DNA from: an uncultured Muribaculaceae bacterium
GTDB lineage: Bacteria > Bacteroidota > Bacteroidia > Bacteroidales > Muribaculaceae
Length of the DNA stretch: 56,384 nt
Direction: 5' to 3'
NCBI GenBank assembly: GCA_947625935.1
Contig: CANQQE010000019.1
Coordinates: forward strand, 1 to 56,384
Shown here: positions 48,417 through 56,371 of the stretch, one piece after another
Layout: each line of letters opens with the position of its first letter
Numbering within the stretch: position 1 is the stretch's first letter
Notes under the pieces: model-generated
What the model was told of the DNA's origin: nothing
Databases searched by the model: none
The model's input: only the letters and a program-made list of their open reading frames with translations
Made by a program: the position numbers and the translations under genes

Positions 48417-48740
48417 ATGCATAAATTCGGTATTGTGAGTAAAATTAGGGCTTGGATATTTACCGAACGATTCGACTGGTGGGTGTATAAGACACAACCG
48501 GAAAAGGACAATGACTGGTACATATACAAATGGGCAGAGTTCTGGGACGGTTATGCGGCTCTTATAGAGGCCATCTGCTCGGTCGTTGAGGTTGAAAATG
48601 AACGAGAGGCCTGTAAGTTATTCACAAATATGGACATTTGCAAGACATACTACTTCTGGGCAATGGAGAGGCATGGAACCAAATCGGATCTCATAGCGGA
48701 TTGTTTGTATCTGCTGTGGACGACACCGCAAGAGGCTTAA
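48417..48740 (+). CDS. Small Trp-rich protein, paralogue A
   Basis: 107 residues after AAGGAGG. It starts HKFGIVSKIRAWIFTERFDWW and has KWAEFWDGYAALIEAI and NEREACKLFTNMDICKTYYFWAME, all mirrored in the next gene. The stop lies in a terminator loop. Function unknown. Confidence 0.65.
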   Translation: MHKFGIVSKIRAWIFTERFDWWVYKTQPEKDNDWYIYKWAEFWDGYAALIEAICSVVEVENEREACKLFTNMDICKTYYFWAMERHGTKSDLIADCLYLLWTTPQEA

Positions 48741-48752
48741 CCATAGCCTCTT
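48730..48752 (+). terminator. Terminator with stop codon in the loop
   Basis: AAGAGGCT (48730-48737) pairs with AGCCTCTT (48745-48752) followed by eight T. TAA (48738-48740) is in the loop, and the next promoter box begins 8 nt later. Confidence 0.85.
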
Positions 48753-48760
48753 CTTTTTTT

Positions 48761-48785
48761 TCGCGCAAGAATCATCTCCTTTAAT
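48761..48785 (+). promoter_or_regulatory. Promoter, TCGCGC-N13-TTTAAT
   Basis: TCGCGC 48761-48766 and TTTAAT 48780-48785, 13 nt apart, directly before AAGGAGGTG. The spacer shares GAATCATCTCC with the promoter at 48376, as if the promoter was duplicated with the gene. Confidence 0.65.
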
Positions 48786-48803
48786 GAAGGAGGTGTCCTT
48801 TAA

Positions 48804-49082
48804 ATGAAAAAATTAGGACTTATTCAAGAAATCAAAACTAAAAGGTTCGTTAACTGGTTTATGAATTTGGTAAAAGATGTAGATCCAGAATTCGAAGATT
48901 GGGATGAGTTTTGGAATGATTACGGAAACTTTATACTTAATTCTAAATCTAGTAAAAATGCAAGAACCAAAAGAGAAATTTGTAACTTATTCTGTAGTAA
49001 GGACCTGGTTATGTTACATTATCAAACATGGACACTGGAACGAGGCTTGAAACGACTTGGGTTAATCTCCCAGGAGGCGTAA
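48804..49082 (+). CDS. Small protein, paralogue B
   Basis: 92 residues after AAGGAGGTG. MKKLGLIQEIKTKRFVNWF, DWDEFWNDYGNFIL and TKREICNLFCSKDLVMLHYQTW match paralogue A. Gene, promoter and stop-codon terminator seem duplicated as a unit. Function unknown. Confidence 0.65.
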   Translation: MKKLGLIQEIKTKRFVNWFMNLVKDVDPEFEDWDEFWNDYGNFILNSKSSKNARTKREICNLFCSKDLVMLHYQTWTLERGLKRLGLISQEA

Positions 49083-49096
49083 CAACGCCTCTTCTT
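49074..49096 (+). terminator. Terminator with stop codon in the loop
   Basis: GAGGCGT (49074-49080) pairs with ACGCCTC (49085-49091), followed by TTCTTTTT. The TAA stop spans arm and loop (49080-49082). Confidence 0.8.
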
Positions 49097-49103
49097 TTTG
49101 CCT

Positions 49104-49112
49104 ATTATATTT
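49104..49112 (+). promoter_or_regulatory. ATTATATTT element
   Basis: Exact ATTATATTT between the terminator and AGAAAGGAGG of the gene at 49130. Confidence 0.45.
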
Positions 49113-49129
49113 AGAAAGGAGGAAACTTT

Positions 49130-49666
49130 ATGCCTGCTATGGGGACTCAGCTTTGGAACGAGTATGGCGTGTGGCTTGTGAATCGTGTTCGCTTGCATAA
49201 ACCGGGATATTCTCGTCTGACGAGCCAGCTTCATAACACCATATTTAAATATGTATTGGATTTAGACGAGAATCGGGCGAGCGACGGGATCGTTCTTAGA
49301 GAAGAGTTCTATAGAGAAAAGGACATTGATGCTGGCGTGTATGATCATCGGGACGATTGCAGTGTGTTGGAGATGCTCGTCGCTCTCGCCGGGAGGATCG
49401 ATGATGAGTACATTGGAGATCCTGGACAGAGTCACCCGGAATTGATATTTTGGGACATGATCTGTAATCTCGGATTGGATGTATTCGATGACCGGCATTA
49501 TGAAGACGACGAGGTGGAGTACATTCTGGATCGTTGGATGGACCGTAAGTTCAAACCAGACGGGAGTGGATCCATCTTTCCGATCAATCGCATTCCCAGA
49601 AGAGACCAGCGTCGAATCGAGATTTGGTCACAGATGAACGAATATTTGACGGAGAAAGGGTATTAA
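49130..49666 (+). CDS. Conserved phage protein of unknown function
   Basis: 178 residues after GAAAGGAGG. WNEYGVWLVNRVRLHKPGYSRLTSQLHNTIF, DLDENRASDGIVLREEFYRE, CSVLEMLVALAGRIDDEYIGDP and IFWDMICNLGLDVFDDRHYED are phrases I have seen in uncharacterised phage proteins. Acidic and helical. Function unknown. Confidence 0.65.
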   Translation: MPAMGTQLWNEYGVWLVNRVRLHKPGYSRLTSQLHNTIFKYVLDLDENRASDGIVLREEFYREKDIDAGVYDHRDDCSVLEMLVALAGRIDDEYIGDPGQSHPELIFWDMICNLGLDVFDDRHYEDDEVEYILDRWMDRKFKPDGSGSIFPINRIPRRDQRRIEIWSQMNEYLTEKGY

Positions 49667-49667
49667 G

Positions 49668-49949
49668 ATGGCAACTTATTACGAAAATTATGACGTTGTA
49701 ATCGAGCATAAAGTTGAAGATGATGCCAACAAAATGTTAGAAGAGATGGCGGAAAACGATGGTTTAGATCTTGGACAGGAATTGGAATCGATCATTCGAG
49801 CCATGTATTTGTATCGAAAAACAGAACTTGCGAGACTTGATGCAAACCTTGCTGATGTTCGATTCAAGTTGGCCGAGATTGAGCAGGATAAAAATATGAA
49901 AAATTATATTTCTCATATGAATCGGTATTGGAAAAACGAGAAGGGGTGA
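49668..49949 (+). CDS. Small coiled-coil protein
   Basis: 93 residues, starting one base after the previous stop with AGAAAGGG upstream. Helical and acidic, with DLGQELESIIRAMYLYRKTELARLDANLADVRFKLAEIEQD split by no breaks, a likely coiled coil. An ATTATATTT lies inside (about 49904). Not recognised. Confidence 0.6.
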   Translation: MATYYENYDVVIEHKVEDDANKMLEEMAENDGLDLGQELESIIRAMYLYRKTELARLDANLADVRFKLAEIEQDKNMKNYISHMNRYWKNEKG

Positions 49950-49954
49950 ATGAA

Positions 49955-50089
49955 ATGCCAATGATCTATTCCTATTGTATATGCCAAAACTCGTATGATA
50001 TTTTAAAACAATTAGCGGAAGAAGACTACGGCTGGAAGTACTCGCTCGAGACGATAAAATTAGCATGGCAGACGAAATTCGACGGTTGA
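49955..50089 (+). CDS. 44-residue protein, unknown
   Basis: ATG 49955 follows AAGGGGTGAATG closely. The product has two cysteines and helical character (SYDILKQLAEEDYGWKYSLETIKLAW). It continues the close packing of the upstream genes. Not recognised. Confidence 0.5.
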   Translation: MPMIYSYCICQNSYDILKQLAEEDYGWKYSLETIKLAWQTKFDG

Positions 50090-50160
50090 TATTTGCTGAA
50101 AAAGATCGAAGAATTGAGGCGTTAAAACAGAGGGTAAACGGTGAAAAAACGACCTGTTAG
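50065..50160 (+). CDS. 31-residue basic peptide
   Basis: ATG 50065 overlaps the previous gene by 25 bases and the frame ends at TAG 50158-50160, just before the iteron region. Charged and helical (EIRRLIFAEKDRRIEALKQR). No good ribosome binding site, so this is a weak call. Confidence 0.35.
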   Translation: MADEIRRLIFAEKDRRIEALKQRVNGEKTTC

Positions 50161-50375
50161 AGGAATTTCGCCAAAAAAGTGGCGAAATTCGCCAGTTTTT
50201 TTCGAAAAGTGGCGAGGCGCAAACCCTAGAGCCGTGGGCGTTTGCTGGTTTTTTCGCCAGTTAGCCAGTTATTTTTTAATTATATATAAAATTTAAAAAA
50301 TATAAAAGAGTTAAGCGAAAAAACTGGCGAATTGGCGAGCGTAGTAAATTTAGAACGAAGGAGGTCTGGATATTT
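50161..50375 (+). other. Candidate replication origin: iterons flanking an AT-rich stretch
   Basis: The 7-mer TTCGCCA or its complement TGGCGAA (with G at the last base in some) occurs at 50167, 50180, 50188, 50210, 50253, 50325 and 50333, plus TTAGCCA at 50261. They flank an almost pure A/T stretch (about 50268-50315). AATTTCGCCA and TGGCGAAATT (50164-50189) also form a perfect hairpin. The region lies directly before the helicase-primase-polymerase gene. This is the usual build of an iteron origin; an autoregulatory operator is the alternative. Confidence 0.55.
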
Positions 50376-53300
50376 ATGGCGGTTGACGAACTGGACTTTG
50401 TAAAAGTAAAAGTTGCCGCTGGAAAGAACGGATCCACTGATATTTATCCAGAATTTCTTGTCAAGCAGCATCCAAAGGATCTTATGATCCGAGGCCATGC
50501 ATTCTTTGCTGTATGGGATGAGGAACGAGGGTTATGGTCTAGGTCGGAGGGCGATGTTCAACGTCTCGTTGACGAGATGGTATTGAAAAAGACAGCCGAG
50601 ATCGATGTCGAGCGTAAGACACCAAAGCTTATGAGCAATTTCTCGTCTAAGAAATGGACGGAATGGCTGTCTTATTGTAAAGCAATGCCTGATAGTTTTC
50701 ACGAGTTGGATGAAAAAATTACGTTTTCGAATACTCCGGTCAAGAAGACCGATTATATAACTCAGCGAGTAAATTATCCTTTGGAGCCGGGAGAATGTCC
50801 TTGTTATGAGGAATTGATCACGACATTGTATGACCCTGAGGAACGTAGGAAATTGGAATGGGCCATTGGAGCGATTGTTGCGGGGGAGTCAAAGAATCTT
50901 CAGAAATTTGTTGTACTATACGGCGGGCCTGGAACAGGAAAGTCCACGGTGTTGAACATCATTAATGATATGTTCGACGGATATTGTACGCCATTTGATT
51001 CGAAAGCTTTGGCATCTTCTACGAATTCGTTTTCGTTGGAGCCATTTCGAAATAATCCTCTGGTGTCCATTCAGCATGATGGTGATCTTAGCAGGATAGA
51101 AGACAACACAAAGTTAAATTCGATTGTGTCCCATGAGAAATTGGTTGTGAATGAGAAGTTTAAAAATACGTATAGCAGCCGGTTCAATACATTTATATTT
51201 ATGGGGACGAATAAGCCAGTAAAAATTACGGATGCAAAATCCGGCATTGCGAGACGTCTGATCGATGTTCAGCCGAGCGGTCGGAAGTTAAGTCGGAAGA
51301 AATACGATGAATTGATGGACGGGGTCAAATATGAGTATGGCGCGATCGCAGCACACTGTTTGGAGGTTTATCAAGAACTAGGGAAGACTTATTATGATCG
51401 ATACGTTCCCATGCTTATGCTTAGCATCACGAATGATTTCTATAATTTTATAGAAGATAATTATGATTTCTTTGTGGTTGATCACCCGGAAGGGATTAGT
51501 TTAAATTCGGCCTGGCTCCGGTATAAGGAGTGGATCGAAGATGCTAAGATCAATTATCCTTTGAACAAAAGGCAGTTTCGTGATGAATTACGGAATTATT
51601 TTGATGATGTAATCGATCGTAAGGGGAATGTTCGAAACTTTTATAGTGGATTTAAGAAGGAGAAGATTGACTATGTAGAGAAAAGAGCAGCAGAAAAAGA
51701 AAATGAAGACGAACATGTTGAGTCTTGGTTGAAGTTTAACAAGAAGAAATCGGGATTTGACATGATATTCTCGGAGAACAAAGCCCAGTATGCGACGGAA
51801 GATGGGAAGCCGATTCAGAAATGGGCCGAGTGTGAAACGGTGCTTGGCGATCTGGATACGGCGAAGCTCCACTATGTAAAACTTCCGAGAAATCTAATTG
51901 TAATTGACTTCGATATCAAGAACGATAGCGGAGAAAAAGACGCAGAAGCGAATTTGAAGGAAGCTTCGAAGTGGCCGCCTACTTACGCAGAGCTTAGTAA
52001 AAGTGGTGCCGGCATTCATTTGCATTATTTTTATGACGGAGATGTTACGAAGCTTAGCCGGATATTTGCACCGGATATCGAGATCAAGGTGTTCACGGGA
52101 AATAGTTCTCTTAGGAGGATGGTCACAAAATGCAATGGGCTCTCAATTGCGACAATTTCTAGTGGTTTGCCACTAAAGGAGGAAAAGCCAGTGCTAAAAG
52201 ATTGGCGAATTCGGTCAGAAAAGGATCTTAGAAACAGGATTCTGAAGAATCTGAATCGAGAGATCTGGCCTAACACGAAGCCGTCGATCGACATGATATT
52301 TAAGATTTTGGAAGATGCGTATGCATCAGATTTGAGTTACGATGTACGAGACATGGCGACATCGGTTATGACATTCGCGATGAGCAGTACAAATCAGTCT
52401 CAGACGTGTATGCGGATCGTTTCGAAAATGCATTTTTGTTCGAAGGACGTTGAAAATAACATTGGGGGCACAGATGTGACAGACTCCCCCCGGTACGTTG
52501 ATGAAAAAGCCCCCCTTACATTCTTTGATGTGGAGGTCTTTCCGAATCTGTTTATTGTCGTGTGGAAGGATGCTGGAGAAGGCAAGCAATGCGTGAAGAT
52601 GATCAATCCGAATGAAAAGGATGTTGAAGCACTTACGAAGCGTAGGCTTGTTGGGTTTAATAATCGTAAGTATGATAATCATATTCTCTATGCTCGGATG
52701 ATGGGTTACACAGAGCTCCAACTTTATCGGCTGAGTCAGAGAATTATCGGTAGTGAGGATAAGAAGTCAAAAGACAATGCCCTGTTTAATGAGGCGTTTG
52801 ATTTGTCCTACACTGATATTTACGACTTTCTTTCCGCAGGCAATAAGATGAGCTTGAAGAAATGGGAAATCAAGCTCGGTATTCATCATCAGGAACTTGG
52901 ACTTCCTTGGGATCAAGAAGTGCCCAAGGAGAATTGGGAACTTGTGGCAGAATACTGTACGAATGATGTGATCGCAACCGAAGCTGTGTGGAATGCAAAT
53001 CAACAGGATTGGATGGCTCGTGAGATTCTTGCCGACTTGTCTGGGCTGACCGTAAACGATACGACGAACCAGCACACTACACGAATTATCGTTGGGAATG
53101 ATAGACATCCGCAAGATCAGTATCAGTACACGAAACTCGAGACGATCTTCCCTGGTTATAGATATTCTTCTTATGGAATTCCGAAGGAAGAGTATGCTGA
53201 GGGAACAAAAATCGTATCGGCTAAGTCGATTTATCGAGGAGAAGATCCTGGAGAGGGTGGTTATGTATTTGCTACTCCCGGCATTCACACGGACGTGGCG

Positions 53301-54278
53301 CTGCTTGATGTTGCTTCAATGCATCCGCATAGTCTGATTCGATTGAATTTGTTCGGCGATACGTATACGAAGCGCTTTAAGGATCTAGTGGATGCTCGAA
53401 TATTGATTAAGCACGGAGAGTATGATAAAGTCAAGAAGCTGTTTGATGGAAAGCTTGCTAAGTATTTGAATGATAAGGAGCAAGCTAAGAAATTGTCGAC
53501 GGCTCTGAAGACAGCAATTAACTCTGTGTATGGTTTGACCGCTGCGAAGTTTCCGAACAAGCTGAGGGATCCTCGAAATGTGGATAACATTGTTGCCAAA
53601 TATGGTGCGTTGTTTATGATCAATTTGAAGCATGAAGTACAGGATCGAGGTTTTACAGTTGTTCACATCAAGACCGATTCAATTAAGATCGCAAATGCTA
53701 CACCAGACATTATATCCTTCTGTATGGATTATGCTAAGCAGTATGGTTATGAGTTTGAGCATGAGGCGACTTATGAAAAGCTCTGTCTTGTAAACGATGC
53801 TGTGTACATTGCAAAAGATTCTGCAGACGGACACTGGACAGCGACTGGAACGCAGTTTCAAGTTCCGTATGTGTTCAAGACGTTGTTCAGTCATGAACCG
53901 ATTGAATTTGAGGACTTGTGCGAGACAAAGCAAGTGACATCGGCATTATATTTGGACATGAATGAAGGGTTGGGTGAAGATGAACACAACTACCAATTCG
54001 TTGGAAGAGTTGGACAATTTTGCCCAATTGTTGACGGATCCGGCGGCGGCATATTGCTTCGAGACAATAAAGGAAAAATGTCAGCTGCTGTCGGCACGAA
54101 ACGTCCAGGGAAAGCTACAAAAGCAAATGATCCTGGAGTCTATCGCTGGCTTGAATCAGAAACGGTTAAAAGCCTCGGTCTTGAAGATCAAATTGATCGA
54201 TCTTACTGGAATCGACTCGTCGACGAAGCAGTCGACACTATCTCTGCGTATGGAGACTTTGAGTGGTTCGCCGCTTAA
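50376..54278 (+). CDS. Single-chain replication protein: SF3 helicase, AEP primase and family B DNA polymerase
   Basis: 1300 residues after GAAGGAGG. Residues about 130-330 are an SF3 helicase: GGPGTGKST (183-191), an acidic Walker B-like QHDGD and FIFMGTNKP. Residues about 440-620 look like an archaeo-eukaryotic primase: VIDFDIK (Asp511, Asp513) and SGAGIHLHY (543-551). From 710 it is a family B polymerase: exonuclease FFDVEVF (Asp718, Glu720), GFNNRKYDN and YCTNDV; then motif A DVASMHP (Asp978), motif B KTAINSVYG (1045-1053) and motif C KTDS (Asp1101). It could unwind, prime, copy and proofread alone. I see no break or frame change joining separate genes. Domain order, helicase before primase, is unusual. 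Confidence 0.88.
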   Translation: MAVDELDFVKVKVAAGKNGSTDIYPEFLVKQHPKDLMIRGHAFFAVWDEERGLWSRSEGDVQRLVDEMVLKKTAEIDVERKTPKLMSNFSSKKWTEWLSYCKAMPDSFHELDEKITFSNTPVKKTDYITQRVNYPLEPGECPCYEELITTLYDPEERRKLEWAIGAIVAGESKNLQKFVVLYGGPGTGKSTVLNIINDMFDGYCTPFDSKALASSTNSFSLEPFRNNPLVSIQHDGDLSRIEDNTKLNSIVSHEKLVVNEKFKNTYSSRFNTFIFMGTNKPVKITDAKSGIARRLIDVQPSGRKLSRKKYDELMDGVKYEYGAIAAHCLEVYQELGKTYYDRYVPMLMLSITNDFYNFIEDNYDFFVVDHPEGISLNSAWLRYKEWIEDAKINYPLNKRQFRDELRNYFDDVIDRKGNVRNFYSGFKKEKIDYVEKRAAEKENEDEHVESWLKFNKKKSGFDMIFSENKAQYATEDGKPIQKWAECETVLGDLDTAKLHYVKLPRNLIVIDFDIKNDSGEKDAEANLKEASKWPPTYAELSKSGAGIHLHYFYDGDVTKLSRIFAPDIEIKVFTGNSSLRRMVTKCNGLSIATISSGLPLKEEKPVLKDWRIRSEKDLRNRILKNLNREIWPNTKPSIDMIFKILEDAYASDLSYDVRDMATSVMTFAMSSTNQSQTCMRIVSKMHFCSKDVENNIGGTDVTDSPRYVDEKAPLTFFDVEVFPNLFIVVWKDAGEGKQCVKMINPNEKDVEALTKRRLVGFNNRKYDNHILYARMMGYTELQLYRLSQRIIGSEDKKSKDNALFNEAFDLSYTDIYDFLSAGNKMSLKKWEIKLGIHHQELGLPWDQEVPKENWELVAEYCTNDVIATEAVWNANQQDWMAREILADLSGLTVNDTTNQHTTRIIVGNDRHPQDQYQYTKLETIFPGYRYSSYGIPKEEYAEGTKIVSAKSIYRGEDPGEGGYVFATPGIHTDVALLDVASMHPHSLIRLNLFGDTYTKRFKDLVDARILIKHGEYDKVKKLFDGKLAKYLNDKEQAKKLSTALKTAINSVYGLTAAKFPNKLRDPRNVDNIVAKYGALFMINLKHEVQDRGFTVVHIKTDSIKIANATPDIISFCMDYAKQYGYEFEHEATYEKLCLVNDAVYIAKDSADGHWTATGTQFQVPYVFKTLFSHEPIEFEDLCETKQVTSALYLDMNEGLGEDEHNYQFVGRVGQFCPIVDGSGGGILLRDNKGKMSAAVGTKRPGKATKANDPGVYRWLESETVKSLGLEDQIDRSYWNRLVDEAVDTISAYGDFEWFAA

Positions 54279-54291
54279 AGTTAACATAGAA

Positions 54292-54300
54292 ATTATATTT
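54292..54300 (+). promoter_or_regulatory. ATTATATTT element
   Basis: Exact ATTATATTT between the polymerase gene and AAGAAAGGA of the SSB-like gene. Confidence 0.45.
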
Positions 54301-54324
54301 TAAAACAAGAAAGGAATTATCGCA

Positions 54325-54918
54325 ATGTCTAATCTGAATTCTTCGTACAATGGGAAAAACGGTTTTGGCCTTCTTCGTCTGAGTGGGACTCGGATTCTCT
54401 ATCCGAATTTTGCTGGTCAGAAGACTGATTTCAATAACGAGGGTGATCGTAATTTTGGTGCGGCCGTCGATCCTGATCTTGCTGAGCAGCTTCGCGCAGA
54501 TGGTTTTCGCGTTAAGACCATCCCTGCGTATGCTGATGATCCCGACTCCACTCCTACTGATTGGATCAAGGTTAAGGTGAACTTCAACTCTAAGTTCCCG
54601 CCCAAGGTGTATATCATTCGTGTTGATCCTGACGATCCTGAGAATGAGGATAAGATGGTTCAGACTCGTCTGAATGAGGACACCGTTGGGCTTATTGATA
54701 TTCTGTCTAAGAGTCGCTCCATCATTCGTGCTGATATGAATATCAAGCCTTCTCGTTATCCTGCCAAGCCCAATCGTCCCGGCGGGATTTCCTGCTATTT
54801 GGATGCTCTGTATGTGACGATTATGGACGATCCTCTGGAGCGTAAGTATCGTAATATTCGGTCCATGGATGATGAGAGTCCGATTCCGGACGATGATGAG
54901 CTGCCGTTTGAGGAGTAA
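54325..54918 (+). CDS. Single-stranded DNA-binding-like protein
   Basis: 197 residues after AAGAAAGGA. GTRILYPNFAGQKTDFNNEGDRNFGAAVDPDLAEQLRADGF and KVKVNFNSKFPPKVYIIRVD are typical of phage SSB-like proteins, and the acidic end (PIPDDDELPFEE) resembles the DDDIPF-type tail through which SSB recruits partners. Codon choice is biased as in the capsid gene, which fits a protein needed in large amounts. It sits between polymerase and helicase genes. Confidence 0.72.
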   Translation: MSNLNSSYNGKNGFGLLRLSGTRILYPNFAGQKTDFNNEGDRNFGAAVDPDLAEQLRADGFRVKTIPAYADDPDSTPTDWIKVKVNFNSKFPPKVYIIRVDPDDPENEDKMVQTRLNEDTVGLIDILSKSRSIIRADMNIKPSRYPAKPNRPGGISCYLDALYVTIMDDPLERKYRNIRSMDDESPIPDDDELPFEE

Positions 54919-54921
54919 GAG

Positions 54922-55119
54922 ATGCCCACTAAACCGAAATATGATTTGCTGGACGATAGCGGCATAGCTATTGCTTCTGAAATGGACCTTGAGTATGCGG
55001 TTCTCTTCTTGAAAACGCTTATGCTGGAATACTATGCAGAAAAAGAAGTTATGTATAGTATTCGTAGACATGTTTATGAAGTGGAGACGACTGAGATAGA
55101 CTCACACGTATTGGACTAG
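54922..55119 (+). CDS. Small acidic protein in the replication region
   Basis: 65 residues, starting 3 bases after the SSB-like stop, whose end supplies a GAGGAG site. Helical (LEYAVLFLKTLMLEYYAEKEVMYSI) with an acidic tail. Not recognised; the context suggests a replication accessory role. Confidence 0.55.
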   Translation: MPTKPKYDLLDDSGIAIASEMDLEYAVLFLKTLMLEYYAEKEVMYSIRRHVYEVETTEIDSHVLD

Positions 55120-55149
55120 TAATAATTATGTTTACCAGGAGGTGTCTTT

Positions 55150-56358
55150 ATGGCAGTAGAGTTGGCCGATTATCAGCTTGAGGCCATAAAGAAGCTGAAA
55201 ACCGGCTCCATCTTATGCGGTGGAGTCGGTTCTGGTAAATCACGCACCGCTTTAGCCTACTACTTTACTCAAGAGTGTAAAGGAAGTTTGCAAATCAATG
55301 GGCAAGGAAATTATATTCCAATGAAGGATCCGAAGGATCTGTACATTATCACAACAGCAAAGAAGAGAGACACAAACGAGTGGTTGAAAGAAGCTGCTAT
55401 GTTCGATCTTGCTCCTGTTGTGGACAGTTGGAATAACATCAAGAAGTACGTTGACGTTTCAGAGGCTTTCTTTATATTTGATGAACAACGAGTAGTAGGC
55501 TATGGCGCGTGGACAAAGGCGTTTTTGAAGATCACGAGACAGAACAATTGGATTTTGTTGTCAGCGACTCCTGGTGATCAGTGGAGTGATTATATTCCAG
55601 TTTTCATTGCGAATGGGTTTTATAGGAATAAGACGGATTTTACGAATCGTCATTGTATTTTTAGTCCTCATACGAGCTATCCGAAAATCGAGAGATATTT
55701 TGATGAACGAATTCTTGAAGCCCATCGACGAAAGATCCTTGTTACAATGGAGAGTCCGAAAGTGACAGAGCGGCATGTTGAAACAATCGTTGTCGATTAC
55801 GATAAGGATCTATATAGGAAAGTATTTCGAGATCGATGGGATCCGTATGACGATTGCCCAATTCCTGAAACTGGAAAACTATTCTATCTACTTCGTAAAG
55901 TTGTAAATTCTGATCTGTCACGGATTGAAAAGACGTCAGAGTTGTTGATGCTCAACAATCGAGTTATTATATTTTACAACTTTACTTACGAGTTAGAAGC
56001 TCTTCGACAACTTTGTCTTGGCTGGGCGATCCCATTCGCTGAATGGAATGGCGAGAAGCATGAGGATCTTCCTGTTGGGAATCGTTGGGTTTATCTGGTC
56101 CAATATTCTGCTGGCTGTGAAGGGTGGAACTGTACAGCCACAAATGTTATGATTTTTTATAGTCAGAGTTATTCTTATCGAATGACGGAACAAGCAATGG
56201 GACGAATTGATCGAATGAATACGAAGTATACGGATTTGTATTATTACAAATTTCGGTCTAATGCACCGATCGATTTAGCAATAGCTAGAGCGCTTAGTCG
56301 AAAGCACAATTTTAATGAACGGTCGTTTTACAATAAAATGATGTCGAAAGTTAACTAG
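55150..56358 (+). CDS. SF2 (SNF2-like) DNA helicase/ATPase
   Basis: 402 residues after CAGGAGGTG. The opening LADYQLEAIKKLKTGSILCGGVGSGKSRTALAYYF contains a Q-type motif and Walker A (GGVGSGKS). Motif II is FIFDEQ, motif III ILLSATPG, motif V/VI region QYSAGCEGWNCTATNVMIFY and TEQAMGRIDRM. This is a compact phage SF2 helicase as often placed after polymerase and SSB genes. It probably remodels replication or recombination intermediates. No additional nuclease or zinc domain is seen. Confidence 0.85.
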   Translation: MAVELADYQLEAIKKLKTGSILCGGVGSGKSRTALAYYFTQECKGSLQINGQGNYIPMKDPKDLYIITTAKKRDTNEWLKEAAMFDLAPVVDSWNNIKKYVDVSEAFFIFDEQRVVGYGAWTKAFLKITRQNNWILLSATPGDQWSDYIPVFIANGFYRNKTDFTNRHCIFSPHTSYPKIERYFDERILEAHRRKILVTMESPKVTERHVETIVVDYDKDLYRKVFRDRWDPYDDCPIPETGKLFYLLRKVVNSDLSRIEKTSELLMLNNRVIIFYNFTYELEALRQLCLGWAIPFAEWNGEKHEDLPVGNRWVYLVQYSAGCEGWNCTATNVMIFYSQSYSYRMTEQAMGRIDRMNTKYTDLYYYKFRSNAPIDLAIARALSRKHNFNERSFYNKMMSKVN

Positions 56359-56362
56359 GAGG

Positions 56363-56371
56363 ATTATATTT
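56363..56371 (+). promoter_or_regulatory. ATTATATTT element touching a start codon
   Basis: ATTATATTT lies between AGGAGG and the ATG at 56372, filling the whole spacer. The same arrangement (TTATATTT between site and ATG) occurs before 32046. Confidence 0.45.
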
